Source of the DNA: Acidobacteriota bacterium
GTDB taxonomy: Bacteria; Acidobacteriota; Terriglobia; UBA7540
Length of the DNA: 64,000 nt
Direction: 5' to 3'
NCBI GenBank assembly: GCA_021817045.1
Contig: JAKAWG010000010.1
Location: forward strand, 34,211 to 98,210
Below, in pieces: positions 9,414 to 18,219 of this stretch. The position numbers and the translations under genes are program-made. The stretch's first letter is position 1, and each line of letters starts with the position of its first letter. The notes under the pieces are model-generated. The model did not search any database. It saw only the letters and a list, made by a program, of their open reading frames with translations, and was not told where the DNA came from.

Positions 9414-11102
9414 TCATCGCCGGTAGGGTCTGGAGGCGAGAATCTTGCCGCCTTCTTGGACGACGTAGGTGTGGTTTGCGGGCAGCGACTTCAACTCGTC
9501 GGTCTGGCCGCTCGGCCAGACAATTTCCACGCCGTCGGCGCGATCCTCTCGCTCCAGGCCGAAGGTCAGAGTGAGCTCGCTTTGCGAGCAGTAGCTTGAG
9601 CCGGAGTGAACGGTCTGTTCGTTGAGTCCTGTAGGCGTCTTGACGCGGACCACGGCCCCGATGCCGTCGCGGTTCGAGCGCACGCCGCGGGTTTGGATGC
9701 GGATGGAGTTGTACCGGTCAGGGCAGGAGTTATGGTAAAGATAAGCCGGACCGTCGTTCGTCGTAAGCAGAACATCTGGCGCCCCGTCGTTGTCAGTATC
9801 CGCATGAGCCGCCCCGCGCGCCACCAACGGCCGAGTAAAACCCAGTTGCTGGCCAGCGCTCCGGAAACGGTTGCGCCCCAGGTTGTTAAACACAAGGGGC
9901 AGCTCCGCGTATCCCACGTCAGATTGTACTTCGCTGATGTCAGGCGAGATGTGGCCGTTCGCCACGAAGATGTCCTCAAGGCCGTCGAGATCGTAATCGA
10001 AGAAAAATAACCCGAACGAAAGCGAAAGAAGGCTGGCGCGGCCTACCGGCGAAGATGGAGCAACATCTACGAAGAAGCCACGCCCATCGTTGTGATAAAG
10101 CGCCAGCATCTGGTTGGAGAAATTTCCTTCGAGGATGCTCACATGACCCGAGTCGTCAAAGTCGTCGGCGTCAATTCCCATGCCGCTGCGGGCAATGCCA
10201 TCCTCGCTGAACGCCGTTCCGGCCTTGACGCCGACTTCGGTGAACGTGCCGTCGCGGTTGTTGCGGTAAAGCTTGTTGGGCTGAGTATCGTTGGCGACGG
10301 CGACATCGGGCCATCCGTCGTTGTTGTAGTCCAAAATCGCCACGCCCAGGTTTTTGCCCGTCGGATCGTAGATGCCCGCCTTCGCGGTCACATCCTCGAA
10401 GCGGCCGTTGCCGAGATTGTGAAACAGGCGGCACGTATCGCCGGGATAGGCTTCCGGGGTGCAATAGGTTTTGTGGCGTCCATCAAGCGAGCAGTAGATA
10501 TCCGTCTTCTCCGACCACTTCACGTAATTACAAACCCACAAGTCGAGCAGCCCGTCGCGGTCATAGTCAAACCATGCAGCGCTCGTGCCGAACCCTTCAT
10601 TGTTGACGCCCGCCTGTCGAGTGACGTCGCGGAACGACCCGTTACGCTCGTTGTGAAGCAGGCGCGCCTCGCCGAGCCCGGTGATGTAAATGTCATCGTA
10701 GCCGTCGTTGTCGTAATCGCCCACGGCCACGCCCATCCCGTACATTTCGATGGCTAGCCCCGTGCGGTGGGTGACGTCCGTGAACGCCCCGTTGCCGTTG
10801 TTGCGATAAAGCTTCTGCGTGGTGTGGCGCTGAAAGTGACCTGGGAAGTTGCTGCCCTGAATCAGGAGAATATCCGGCCGACCGTCGTTGTCGTAGTCGA
10901 TGAAAGCGCATCCCGACCCGATGGTTTCCGGCAGATACTTCTTGCCGAACGCTCCGTTGTAATGAACGAAGTGCAGGCCAGTGCTGCGGGTGACATCGAC
11001 GTAGCGGATAGCTTGCCCGGCGGAGGCGATCGCCGGGGCACGAAAGAGTGCGGCCGCGGCCACAGACTTCAGAAAATGACGTCGCGTGAGGCTTGGATTC
11101 AT
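9414..11102 (-). CDS. CRTAC1-family protein (FG-GAP/VCBS repeats plus ASPIC/UnbV), Tat-exported
   Basis: A 562-residue protein with the twin-arginine signal TRRHFLKSVAAAALF. Repeated Ca-binding FG-GAP blades follow (FIDYDNDGRPD, VGDYDNDGYDD, WFDYDRDGLLD, ILDYNNDGWPD), then an ASPIC/UnbV C-terminal domain (IRIQTRGVRSNRDGIGAVVRV ... GSSYCSQSELTLTFGL ... VEIVWPSGQTDEL). It is predicted to be a periplasmic or surface beta-propeller. Its molecular role is unknown, though such proteins are common near exported redox and TonB systems. It lies directly downstream of a close paralogue, with 84 bp between them. Confidence 0.88.
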   Translation of the reverse strand: MNPSLTRRHFLKSVAAAALFRAPAIASAGQAIRYVDVTRSTGLHFVHYNGAFGKKYLPETIGSGCAFIDYDNDGRPDILLIQGSNFPGHFQRHTTQKLYRNNGNGAFTDVTHRTGLAIEMYGMGVAVGDYDNDGYDDIYITGLGEARLLHNERNGSFRDVTRQAGVNNEGFGTSAAWFDYDRDGLLDLWVCNYVKWSEKTDIYCSLDGRHKTYCTPEAYPGDTCRLFHNLGNGRFEDVTAKAGIYDPTGKNLGVAILDYNNDGWPDVAVANDTQPNKLYRNNRDGTFTEVGVKAGTAFSEDGIARSGMGIDADDFDDSGHVSILEGNFSNQMLALYHNDGRGFFVDVAPSSPVGRASLLSLSFGLFFFDYDLDGLEDIFVANGHISPDISEVQSDVGYAELPLVFNNLGRNRFRSAGQQLGFTRPLVARGAAHADTDNDGAPDVLLTTNDGPAYLYHNSCPDRYNSIRIQTRGVRSNRDGIGAVVRVKTPTGLNEQTVHSGSSYCSQSELTLTFGLEREDRADGVEIVWPSGQTDELKSLPANHTYVVQEGGKILASRPYRR

Positions 11103-11186
11103 TTTTTTCTGCAGGGTAACGCAGCCGGATGCGGTAAACCTTTCGCGTTGTTTTCCTGACGGAGAGGCGCGACCTCGTAGAAGAAG

Positions 11187-12890
11187 CTAGCGCCGGAAAG
11201 GCTTGCGCGAGAGGATCCCTCCTCCCTCCTGAACGGTGTAGGTCGCGTTGGCCGTGACGTTTTTCAGCGAATCACGCTGGCCGCTAGGCCACTCGATCTC
11301 GATCAAGTCCGCTTGTGTCGCGCGGCCTAGGCCGAAGGTCAGCGTCAACTCGCTCTGCGAGCAATAGCTTGAGCCGGAGTGCACGGTCTGCCACTTGACC
11401 ACACCATCCGAGTGGACGCGCACCTCAGCTCCAATGCCATCGCGGTTCGAGCGCGTACCGACCGTGTGAATACGAATGGCATTGGCGCGATTTGGCCCAA
11501 CGTTCTTATAAAGATAGGCAGGCCCGTGGTTGGTGGTCAGAAGGACATCCAAATAGCCGTCGTTGTTAATGTCTGCGTAGGCGGCGCCACGCGCAACCAG
11601 TTTCTGAGTCAGACCAACTTCCCGTCCCACTTCCTGGAACCTGCCGTGGCCTTGATTGTGGAATAACAGCGGACGCTCCGCATAGGTGACCTGCGGCTGG
11701 ATGCTGACGATGGTGGGATCAATGTTGCCGTTAGCCGCCAAAATGTCCATGCGCCCGTCGAGGTCATAGTCATAAAAGAAAAGCCCGAAGGTCAGCGAAA
11801 GGCGGCTGTCCTGGCCGATCGCGCCAGCAGGCGCTACATCAATGAAGAGGCCGTGCGCCTCGTTCTGATAAAGGCCCAGCATCTGGTTTGAGAAGTTGCC
11901 GATGACGATGCCCGCATAGCCCGAGTCGTTGAAGTCGGCGGCAGCGATACCCATCGAGCTGCGGGCGACACCGTTTTCGTCGTAGGCGATCCCGGCCGGG
12001 ATGCCGACGTTCGTAAATGTCCCGTTGTGATTGTTGCGATATAGCTTGTTGGGCTGTGTGTCATCGGAGACTGCAATGTCCGGCCAGCCGTCGTTGTTGT
12101 AGTCAATGATCGCCACGCCCAGGTTCTTGCCCGTGGGGTCATAAATGCCCGCTTGCTTGGTGACGTCTTCGAACCGGCCGTTGCGGAGGTTGTGAAAGAG
12201 TCGGCAACTCTCGCCTTTATAAGCGGAAGGAATGCAATATGACTTGGTGTGGCCGTCGAGCGAGCAGTAGATGTCCGTCTTTTCAGACCATTGGACGTAG
12301 TTGCACACAAACAAATCCAGCCAGCCGTCGCGGTCATAATCAAACCAAGCGGCGCTCGCTCCAAAGCCGGTGTTATTGACACCCGCCTCGCGAGTCACGT
12401 CCCGGAAGTGTCCGCGGTCATTGTGAAAAAGCTTCGCCTCACCCAGCCCGGTGATGTAGACGTCGTCCCAGCCGTCATTGTCGTAATCACCCACCGTCAC
12501 GCCCAATCCATACATTTCCACATCGAGCCCCGTCTCGCGGCTGACGTCGGTGAACGTGCCATTCTCGTTGTTGCGATAAAGTTTTGACGGCGTTCGCCGG
12601 CGGAAATGGCCTGGGAAGTCCATGCTGTTCACTAGGAAAATGTCCGGCCGCCCGTCGTTGTTGTAATCAATGAACGCGCACCCCGAACCCATCGTCTCCG
12701 GAAGGTACTTCTTGCCGAATGCGCCGTTGTTGTGGATGAAATGGATCCCCGCCTGGGGAGCGACGTCAACGTAACGCCTTCCCGAGGGCGAAGCGCTGGC
12801 CAGCAACCTTCCCGGATCGATAAACGACGAAGCGGCGGCCAAGGCCGGAAAGCTCTTCAGGAAATTGCGACGCGACCAGAATCGTGTCAT
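11187..12890 (-). CDS. CRTAC1-family paralogue (FG-GAP/VCBS plus ASPIC/UnbV), Tat-exported
   Basis: A 567-residue protein with signal SRRNFLKSFPALAAA and the same blade series as its neighbour (FIDYNNDGRPDIF, VGDYDNDGWDD, WFDYDRDGWLD, IIDYNNDGWPD), ending in the ASPIC/UnbV region (IEIEWPSGQRDSLKNV). The two proteins align over their whole length, which indicates a tandem duplication. Its ATG overlaps the stop of the upstream thioredoxin gene (ATGA), so the two are probably translationally coupled. That hints the thioredoxin acts on this exported protein or its partners. The two proteins share Cys positions around CSLDG and SSYCSQ. Confidence 0.88.
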   Translation of the reverse strand: MTRFWSRRNFLKSFPALAAASSFIDPGRLLASASPSGRRYVDVAPQAGIHFIHNNGAFGKKYLPETMGSGCAFIDYNNDGRPDIFLVNSMDFPGHFRRRTPSKLYRNNENGTFTDVSRETGLDVEMYGLGVTVGDYDNDGWDDVYITGLGEAKLFHNDRGHFRDVTREAGVNNTGFGASAAWFDYDRDGWLDLFVCNYVQWSEKTDIYCSLDGHTKSYCIPSAYKGESCRLFHNLRNGRFEDVTKQAGIYDPTGKNLGVAIIDYNNDGWPDIAVSDDTQPNKLYRNNHNGTFTNVGIPAGIAYDENGVARSSMGIAAADFNDSGYAGIVIGNFSNQMLGLYQNEAHGLFIDVAPAGAIGQDSRLSLTFGLFFYDYDLDGRMDILAANGNIDPTIVSIQPQVTYAERPLLFHNQGHGRFQEVGREVGLTQKLVARGAAYADINNDGYLDVLLTTNHGPAYLYKNVGPNRANAIRIHTVGTRSNRDGIGAEVRVHSDGVVKWQTVHSGSSYCSQSELTLTFGLGRATQADLIEIEWPSGQRDSLKNVTANATYTVQEGGGILSRKPFRR

Positions 12891-13546
12891 CGTTCGAACC
12901 CTCGGCCATCGTTGGGAGACGGCTCGGCTGAAGCCGCCGCTGAAGCTGACGGAAGAAGCCGATTGAGACTATTGAGAAGCTTGCTGCCCGCTAGTATGGT
13001 TTTGCCGTCGCCAGAGACCAGCAGAACCTTGCGCTGCGGGTCGAGAAGGATAAGAGTCGGATAGAAACGAACTTTCAAATCGTGACGGACGACCACCTTG
13101 GTGCTCGCTGGCGAAGACTGAAGCCAAGGGATGTGGTGCTGTTTCACAAAGCGCCGCGCAGTCTGCGTCCTTTTGTCGCTGTTCATTCCGACGATCTCGA
13201 GTCCACGGGAGCGATATTTGCGATAAGCCTTCTCCAGCGTCCCCACCTCCTCGATGCAGGGTGGGCACCATGTCGCCCAGAAGTCCAGCAAGACATATCG
13301 CCCTGTAAAGTCTGACAGGCGATGGGTGTGGCCGGCAAGGTCGGCGAAAGAGAAATCCGGCAGCGTCGCGCTAACTTTGGGTCGAAGGCGCTCCTCCCGG
13401 CTTTTCAGTCTGCGCGGGTTCGCAGCACCAAGAGCAGTAGAAGTCACAAAACCCGCTGGCAGCAAGAATGCCGCCAACAGGAGCTGCAGCCTCAACTTAA
13501 CCAATTTACCCACCACCTGTGAACGATTGATCCTATAGGATAACAA
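12887..13546 (-). CDS. TlpA/ResA-like thiol-disulfide oxidoreductase
   Basis: A 219-residue protein with a hydrophobic N-terminal export or anchor segment (LRLQLLLAAFLLPAGFV) and a thioredoxin fold carrying WCPPC in LLDFWATWCPPCIEE. A cis-proline region follows (RFYPTLILLD). It probably reduces or isomerises disulfides, or heme-site cysteines, outside the cytoplasm, which fits the multiheme cytochrome gene upstream on the same strand. Its stop overlaps the start of the CRTAC1 gene. The start is uncertain: a GTG before KLRLQLL would give a cleaner signal peptide. Confidence 0.88.
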   Translation of the reverse strand: MLSYRINRSQVVGKLVKLRLQLLLAAFLLPAGFVTSTALGAANPRRLKSREERLRPKVSATLPDFSFADLAGHTHRLSDFTGRYVLLDFWATWCPPCIEEVGTLEKAYRKYRSRGLEIVGMNSDKRTQTARRFVKQHHIPWLQSSPASTKVVVRHDLKVRFYPTLILLDPQRKVLLVSGDGKTILAGSKLLNSLNRLLPSASAAASAEPSPNDGRGFER

Positions 13547-13635
13547 CGTTCGCGCAACTCCGGCGACGCTTCATTCCGCTCAGGACAAGTCCAGCCGGCG
13601 CCGCGACGATGTTTTGTCATTCTCTTTCGCAATTC

Positions 13636-14637
13636 TCAGTGAGCTCGCCACGGGGAACCGAACCGGAAGCTATAAGTAGCCGAGACCATCACCCCTGGAA
13701 TCGTTGCGTCAGTAACGTCCAACACCCGGTTACCGAAGATGTTTGGTTGAATCGGAGGCTTGATGTTGTAATACGTCAGCAACGGCACGCCAAGCGTCAA
13801 CACTTGCCCGGCGATCGCGAGATTAAAACCCGGCGCAACATATTCAAGCGTTGCAGGCCGGCGAAATCCGTCCGACCCTCCGATCAAATCACGGCGAGGT
13901 ACACCCGAAACGACGTAAGCAACCGTAGGCGATATCCACCGAAGCGGCGAGGGGAATGACAAACCGCTCTCAGCAAAATACTGATCGGCGCTTGAATTTA
14001 CTACCGACGTTTGTCCATAAAACAGGTCCGGGGAAAAAACCGGCGTCCCGGTAGTATCGCGAGGAGTAATCAAGTAGGTCGCCGCTCCGTAGGCCGTCAT
14101 GCCCCAGCGAAGGTTTCGAAACGCCCTGATCGTGGGAACCAATCCCCAAGACCCACCGCCCGGTTGGACGTTCCACTCGACCGGAATGGTGCGGCCATAA
14201 ACCTCCGACGTGGCATCGGTGTTGCCCGTTGGGATGCTAAGACCGAAAGATAGACTCACATTTCCCTTGGATTGCTCAGTCGAAAACATCCAGCGGCTCG
14301 CGCTCACAACGATGTCTCCAAACCCGTCAGCGCCCGTCTTCACGGGAACCCTGGTGGTGGAATACCCATAGACAGGCCAGAAACCGTCGTAGCTTTGGAA
14401 TTGGACAGGAACGTCCAGCGATAATTCCCACCGATTGGTTAGCCCATAGAACAAGCGAAAATCAAACTGGGTGCGCTTGTTGAACGGCCCGTAAGGATTG
14501 ATCGACGGATTGGGATGTGTCCCCACATAGTGCTTGTGAGAGTACCAATTAAGACCCGTTGCGGTAAATTCCCACTGTCCTTTCTGCAGAAAGGTGCTCT
14601 GTCCCTCAAACACGGAGAGGCTCTGTCTTTGGCACAC
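13636..14637 (-). CDS. Outer-membrane beta-barrel (transporter-like) protein; N-terminus interrupted by in-frame TGA
   Basis: A 333-residue, beta-strand-rich protein with alternating aromatic strands (WEFTATGLNWYSH, TQFDFRLFYGLTNRWELSLDVP, MVSATYSFRFGSPW), typical of small outer-membrane channels related to the phenol-degradation transporter group. The listed GTG start leaves no signal peptide. However, the same frame extends upstream through a TGA (14638-14640) to an ATG at 14727 that has GGGAG five bases before it. That extension encodes MLHTRTRTMNLVSTLDVLFSIVRIASGQG, which looks like an export signal. So the gene is either a nonsense mutant, a sequencing error or a recoded gene. Function is otherwise unassigned. 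Confidence 0.6.
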   Translation of the reverse strand: MCQRQSLSVFEGQSTFLQKGQWEFTATGLNWYSHKHYVGTHPNPSINPYGPFNKRTQFDFRLFYGLTNRWELSLDVPVQFQSYDGFWPVYGYSTTRVPVKTGADGFGDIVVSASRWMFSTEQSKGNVSLSFGLSIPTGNTDATSEVYGRTIPVEWNVQPGGGSWGLVPTIRAFRNLRWGMTAYGAATYLITPRDTTGTPVFSPDLFYGQTSVVNSSADQYFAESGLSFPSPLRWISPTVAYVVSGVPRRDLIGGSDGFRRPATLEYVAPGFNLAIAGQVLTLGVPLLTYYNIKPPIQPNIFGNRVLDVTDATIPGVMVSATYSFRFGSPWRAH

Positions 14638-14842
14638 TCAGCCCTGGCCTGACGCTATGCGTACAATGGAAAAAAGAACGTCAAGGGTTGATACCAGGTT
14701 CATTGTTCGCGTGCGAGTGTGAAGCATCAATTCTCCCTGTCATGATTCGTCTCCAATCTTTCGCTTTCGGGCTTCCACTTCTTTGCACACGAAAGCGACG
14801 ATCCGTGTCGGTGCTGGACGGTTCTGCGAGAACGCTCCAGAT

Positions 14843-17800
14843 CTACGGGACAGCTCTTGCTTGGGCGACAAGCCCGTGCGCCACACCCCCCTGAGGCTTG
14901 GCCTGTTTGTGAGCGGCTACCAAGCGGACTTTGGCCTTCCGCATGGCGGCGAGATAGCCGTAGCTTCCGTTCTTTCGGAAGCGCGTCAACGCGAGTTGTT
15001 GTTCCTGGCCTACTTTGCCCGGTAGCCAAGCCCATTGCTGACCATAATTCCAGTAAAAGTCCAGTTGTTTTGGATTTTCGTCGTTGATGGAGACCTCTTC
15101 GTGAATCGGCTGCGCCTCGTTATCGTCCTCGGCATGGTTGCGCTCGTAAGGCCCGGCGATCGCCTCCGCGGCTTCATCCTCCTTGAAGCGTAAGAACAGC
15201 TTCTCTTCCCGGTCCGATTTAGCGTATTTCTGGAGGCCGCGATAGCACAGCATTAAGTTGTAGTGGGCGCCGAGATTTTCCGGATCGATACTGAGAGTGT
15301 GTTGAAATTGTTTAACCGCCTGCGCGTACTTCTGCTCGAGAAAGAGGACACGACCCATCGCGTTGCTCACCACCCGGTCCGCGGGATGGATGTCGGCGGC
15401 TATCGCGTACTCAGCGTAAGATTGCGGATAATCTCCCTTCGTCAGGTCGACTTGGCCCATGTAGTAATAGGCGCTGGCGAGCTTACGGTTGAGCGCGATG
15501 GCTCTTTTGAGGTACGGAATGGCCTGATCGACGTTGCCTTCCTGCACCAGCGCCCGGGCAACATTCACCCACCCGTCCGCATACTTCGGATTGATCTTCG
15601 TGCATATCTTGAAAGCTCGCGCCGCGCCCGTCAGGTCGCCCTGAAGCAGGAGCCCGATGCCGTAGTCATTCCAGCGATAAAGATCCTGAGGGAGCAGTTT
15701 GATCTGCTGCTCGAAAGGCTGACTCGACGCCGCCAATACCGGCACCGTCACGATGGCTTTGGACATCACGACGATGGGAACGTTGGGAATCTCCTTGTAC
15801 TTGGCGGAGACGTTGTCGGGATCGCCATTGAAAAGCCAACGCGTGTTGTCGTAATCAGGAGTTGTGTGGCGGTTCTTCTGGTAAACATCACGTCGGCCCG
15901 CAAAAGCCCATTGCGTGATCCACCAATCGAACTTGCGGTAGTTCAGTGTGGCAGTGAAGGTGATCTTGTTGCCGCAATCTTTCGGGATCTTGATTCGGAA
16001 GTGAACAGTATCCGCTGAACCGGGAGGAATCAAGTGCGCGTAAACGCCCTCGTGTTCCGCCCAGGCGTTGCGCTTGTTGATCCAGTGCCCGTGCGCGTCG
16101 AGGCCGAGCGAGCGATAAAACTGGGCTCCGGGATCAACTGGCCCCCTGCCGTGGTCAGCCACTTCGCCGCTCCAAAAAATAACGTGCCCTTTGTTGTCCA
16201 CTGCCTTGAGTTCCACCCAGGCCTCATCAGAGTCCACCGTGCCGCCTGGAAAGAAATGCCCTACGCGCCGGGTGCGGACGACCACCTCGACTCGAGCCGT
16301 TTCCCCGCGTCGCAGGTAAGCCACGCCGCGCCCGAGCGGCGCCATCAGCTTGACGGGAGGCGCCGTGCTCACCTCCTGAGATTGGAGACCGCGGGCCGAC
16401 TCCTCGCCCACAGCAAACATGGTCGAAAGCTGCGGCCCTCCGCTCAGCAAGCCCGGTTCGACGAGCCGTTGGGAAGAAAGTTTGGGTTCCTGGGCGATGG
16501 CGAACAGGTCCACGGTGGCCGCGCCTTTCAGAAACTTTTCGACATCTTTGACCTGCCGCATATGCCCGTAGCTGAATGGGACGGCGGTGTTGGCCGCCAC
16601 AAAGCGGTGCGAGTTGACGTAACCGTGGATGTTGCCGTAGTCGTTGGAGCGCACTAAGGGCATATGGCAGTCCACACACGTCAGCGGATGCTTCGGATAA
16701 TAAAACGATCGGGCGCTGCCCCCTGAGACCCCGCTCGCCTGCCAATGGTCGTAGTCGTCGAAGCCGCGAATCCAGCGGTAATGATTCACGGGAATATCCA
16801 AATGCACCTTGTGGCAAACTGAGCAGAACTCGGCCACTTCCGTGCGCTTTCGCATGAATGGCTTGAAGAAAGCGGCGCGATGCGGCTTCGGGTCAAGAAT
16901 GATAGCGTAATAGGCAATATCGCGTATCAAAGGATTCTTACTGTTTACCAATCGGTCGAGCGGAGGGTACTTGATGATATAGCTGCCGTTGCCCATGGTG
17001 CTCGTTACGCCGACGATGGCGTGGCAGGAAATGCAACTGAGCCCTGCCTGGGCCTCCGGCGTGAACTCGATCTTTCGGATCGGGTGTTTCTGCATCATGC
17101 CGGTAAAAGCAACCGCCTGGTCGTGGCAGCCCGCGCACCACATCGAAGACTTGATCCCCACTGTGTCCTGCATATATTCGATGGACTTTCGATACCACTG
17201 ATCATTGAAGGACGAATAGTGGTGCATGGAGTCGTGCCATTGACGGTAAACATCCTTGTGGCACGGCTCGCAACTCTTGGCCTCCAGAAAGAAACTTTTC
17301 GGGATCGTCTTTCCGTTCGTGCTTTGGGCTGAACTGGGCCACATCAGGCTGTTCTGGCCCCCGCCTTCTTGGTACATGCTGAGGGGAGCAGTGAGTGGAT
17401 TATGAATGATGTATTCCGGATTCGGATCGAAGTGATGGTAAAGAGCGACGCCAGTGTAAAACACCAGACAAGCGGGCATCACAATTACGGCCCAACGCCA
17501 CGCCGTCGTAGCTCCCCTCCTCGTTGAGGAGGGGTGGAGAGCTGGCGTTACGCTCGCCGCGCTTGCCACTCCTTTGTCTCCTCCTAAGATAGGAGGGGAG
17601 TTTACAGTCCGTGCCCAGCTTCGGAGCCGTACAAGCACAAAAAACAGGCCCGCCATCGCAAATCCGACGTGCAGGTAAAGCGCCAGGCTGTGCGGGCGCG
17701 TCATGCCTACAAAGATCAGGAAAATTCCGTAACCCGCTGAGACTGCCAGCAGCGCGACAGATCCTTTTCCCGCGAAGTCGGCAAAGTAACTACGATTTCG

Positions 17801-17986
17801 TCTGAGGAAGCGAATAAAGAGAATGCCGACTAAAATTCCCAGAACGGGGTGCAGCAGATCGTTGAGGACATAAAACAGATTTGGACTGCCGTATGCTGCG
17901 ATGTAGGCGCTGTTCGCCACTAGAACCAGCGCCGCCACCAGTAGCAACTTCCCAAGCCACCGTTTTCCTACTTCACCGATCTTCAT
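14843..17986 (-). CDS. Membrane-anchored pentaheme cytochrome c with C-terminal TPR domain
   Basis: A 1047-residue protein. About four membrane helices occupy the first 185 residues. Five CxxCH heme sites follow at roughly residues 239, 284, 318, 388 and 437 (CEPCH, CAGCH, CISCH, CSVCH, CVDCH). Then comes a beta-rich part (about 560-760) and several TPRs (ADGWVNVARALVQEGNVDQAIPYL, ASAYYYMGQVDLTKGDYPQSYAEY). It probably carries electrons in the periplasm or scaffolds a redox complex. Residues about 129-161 (SPPILGGDKG ... PSSTRRG) are encoded by an inserted palindromic repeat. It is first in a same-strand series with the barrel, TlpA-like and CRTAC1 genes. Confidence 0.88.
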   Translation of the reverse strand: MKIGEVGKRWLGKLLLVAALVLVANSAYIAAYGSPNLFYVLNDLLHPVLGILVGILFIRFLRRNRSYFADFAGKGSVALLAVSAGYGIFLIFVGMTRPHSLALYLHVGFAMAGLFFVLVRLRSWARTVNSPPILGGDKGVASAASVTPALHPSSTRRGATTAWRWAVIVMPACLVFYTGVALYHHFDPNPEYIIHNPLTAPLSMYQEGGGQNSLMWPSSAQSTNGKTIPKSFFLEAKSCEPCHKDVYRQWHDSMHHYSSFNDQWYRKSIEYMQDTVGIKSSMWCAGCHDQAVAFTGMMQKHPIRKIEFTPEAQAGLSCISCHAIVGVTSTMGNGSYIIKYPPLDRLVNSKNPLIRDIAYYAIILDPKPHRAAFFKPFMRKRTEVAEFCSVCHKVHLDIPVNHYRWIRGFDDYDHWQASGVSGGSARSFYYPKHPLTCVDCHMPLVRSNDYGNIHGYVNSHRFVAANTAVPFSYGHMRQVKDVEKFLKGAATVDLFAIAQEPKLSSQRLVEPGLLSGGPQLSTMFAVGEESARGLQSQEVSTAPPVKLMAPLGRGVAYLRRGETARVEVVVRTRRVGHFFPGGTVDSDEAWVELKAVDNKGHVIFWSGEVADHGRGPVDPGAQFYRSLGLDAHGHWINKRNAWAEHEGVYAHLIPPGSADTVHFRIKIPKDCGNKITFTATLNYRKFDWWITQWAFAGRRDVYQKNRHTTPDYDNTRWLFNGDPDNVSAKYKEIPNVPIVVMSKAIVTVPVLAASSQPFEQQIKLLPQDLYRWNDYGIGLLLQGDLTGAARAFKICTKINPKYADGWVNVARALVQEGNVDQAIPYLKRAIALNRKLASAYYYMGQVDLTKGDYPQSYAEYAIAADIHPADRVVSNAMGRVLFLEQKYAQAVKQFQHTLSIDPENLGAHYNLMLCYRGLQKYAKSDREEKLFLRFKEDEAAEAIAGPYERNHAEDDNEAQPIHEEVSINDENPKQLDFYWNYGQQWAWLPGKVGQEQQLALTRFRKNGSYGYLAAMRKAKVRLVAAHKQAKPQGGVAHGLVAQARAVP
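17510..17602. repeat. GC-rich palindromic repeat inserted inside a coding sequence
   Basis: Two hairpins lie within the cytochrome gene: CCCCTCCTC-gtt-GAGGAGGGG (17514-17534, nine perfect pairs) and CCTCCTA-aga-TAGGAGG (17580-17596). The stretch is read in frame without a stop and encodes a low-complexity linker between a membrane helix and the next one. It resembles an intergenic repeat that has been captured by a gene. Confidence 0.6.
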
Positions 17987-18219
17987 TCCTCCGATAGCAC
18001 CCGATCAGCCCAGAATGGATGCGGGCAGTCTAACCAATGCCGCTCCGCGTTACAATAGAGCTACAGGCTACACGACCGATTTTTTTATATTAAGGAGGGG
18101 CGGGGACTGATATTAGGCATGAGGGCGAGCCTTTAATCGCGCCTCTATCCTTAACTCAAGTTCAACGAATCATTCGGGCTAGTCGCGGCGGCGAATATTA
18201 CCTAGCTTACCTTACCACC

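Noticed and set aside
14638-14640. Selenocysteine at the TGA of the barrel protein gene
   Set aside because: No convincing SECIS-type hairpin follows at the usual distance, and a redox residue at a signal-peptide boundary makes little sense; reported only as an anomaly.
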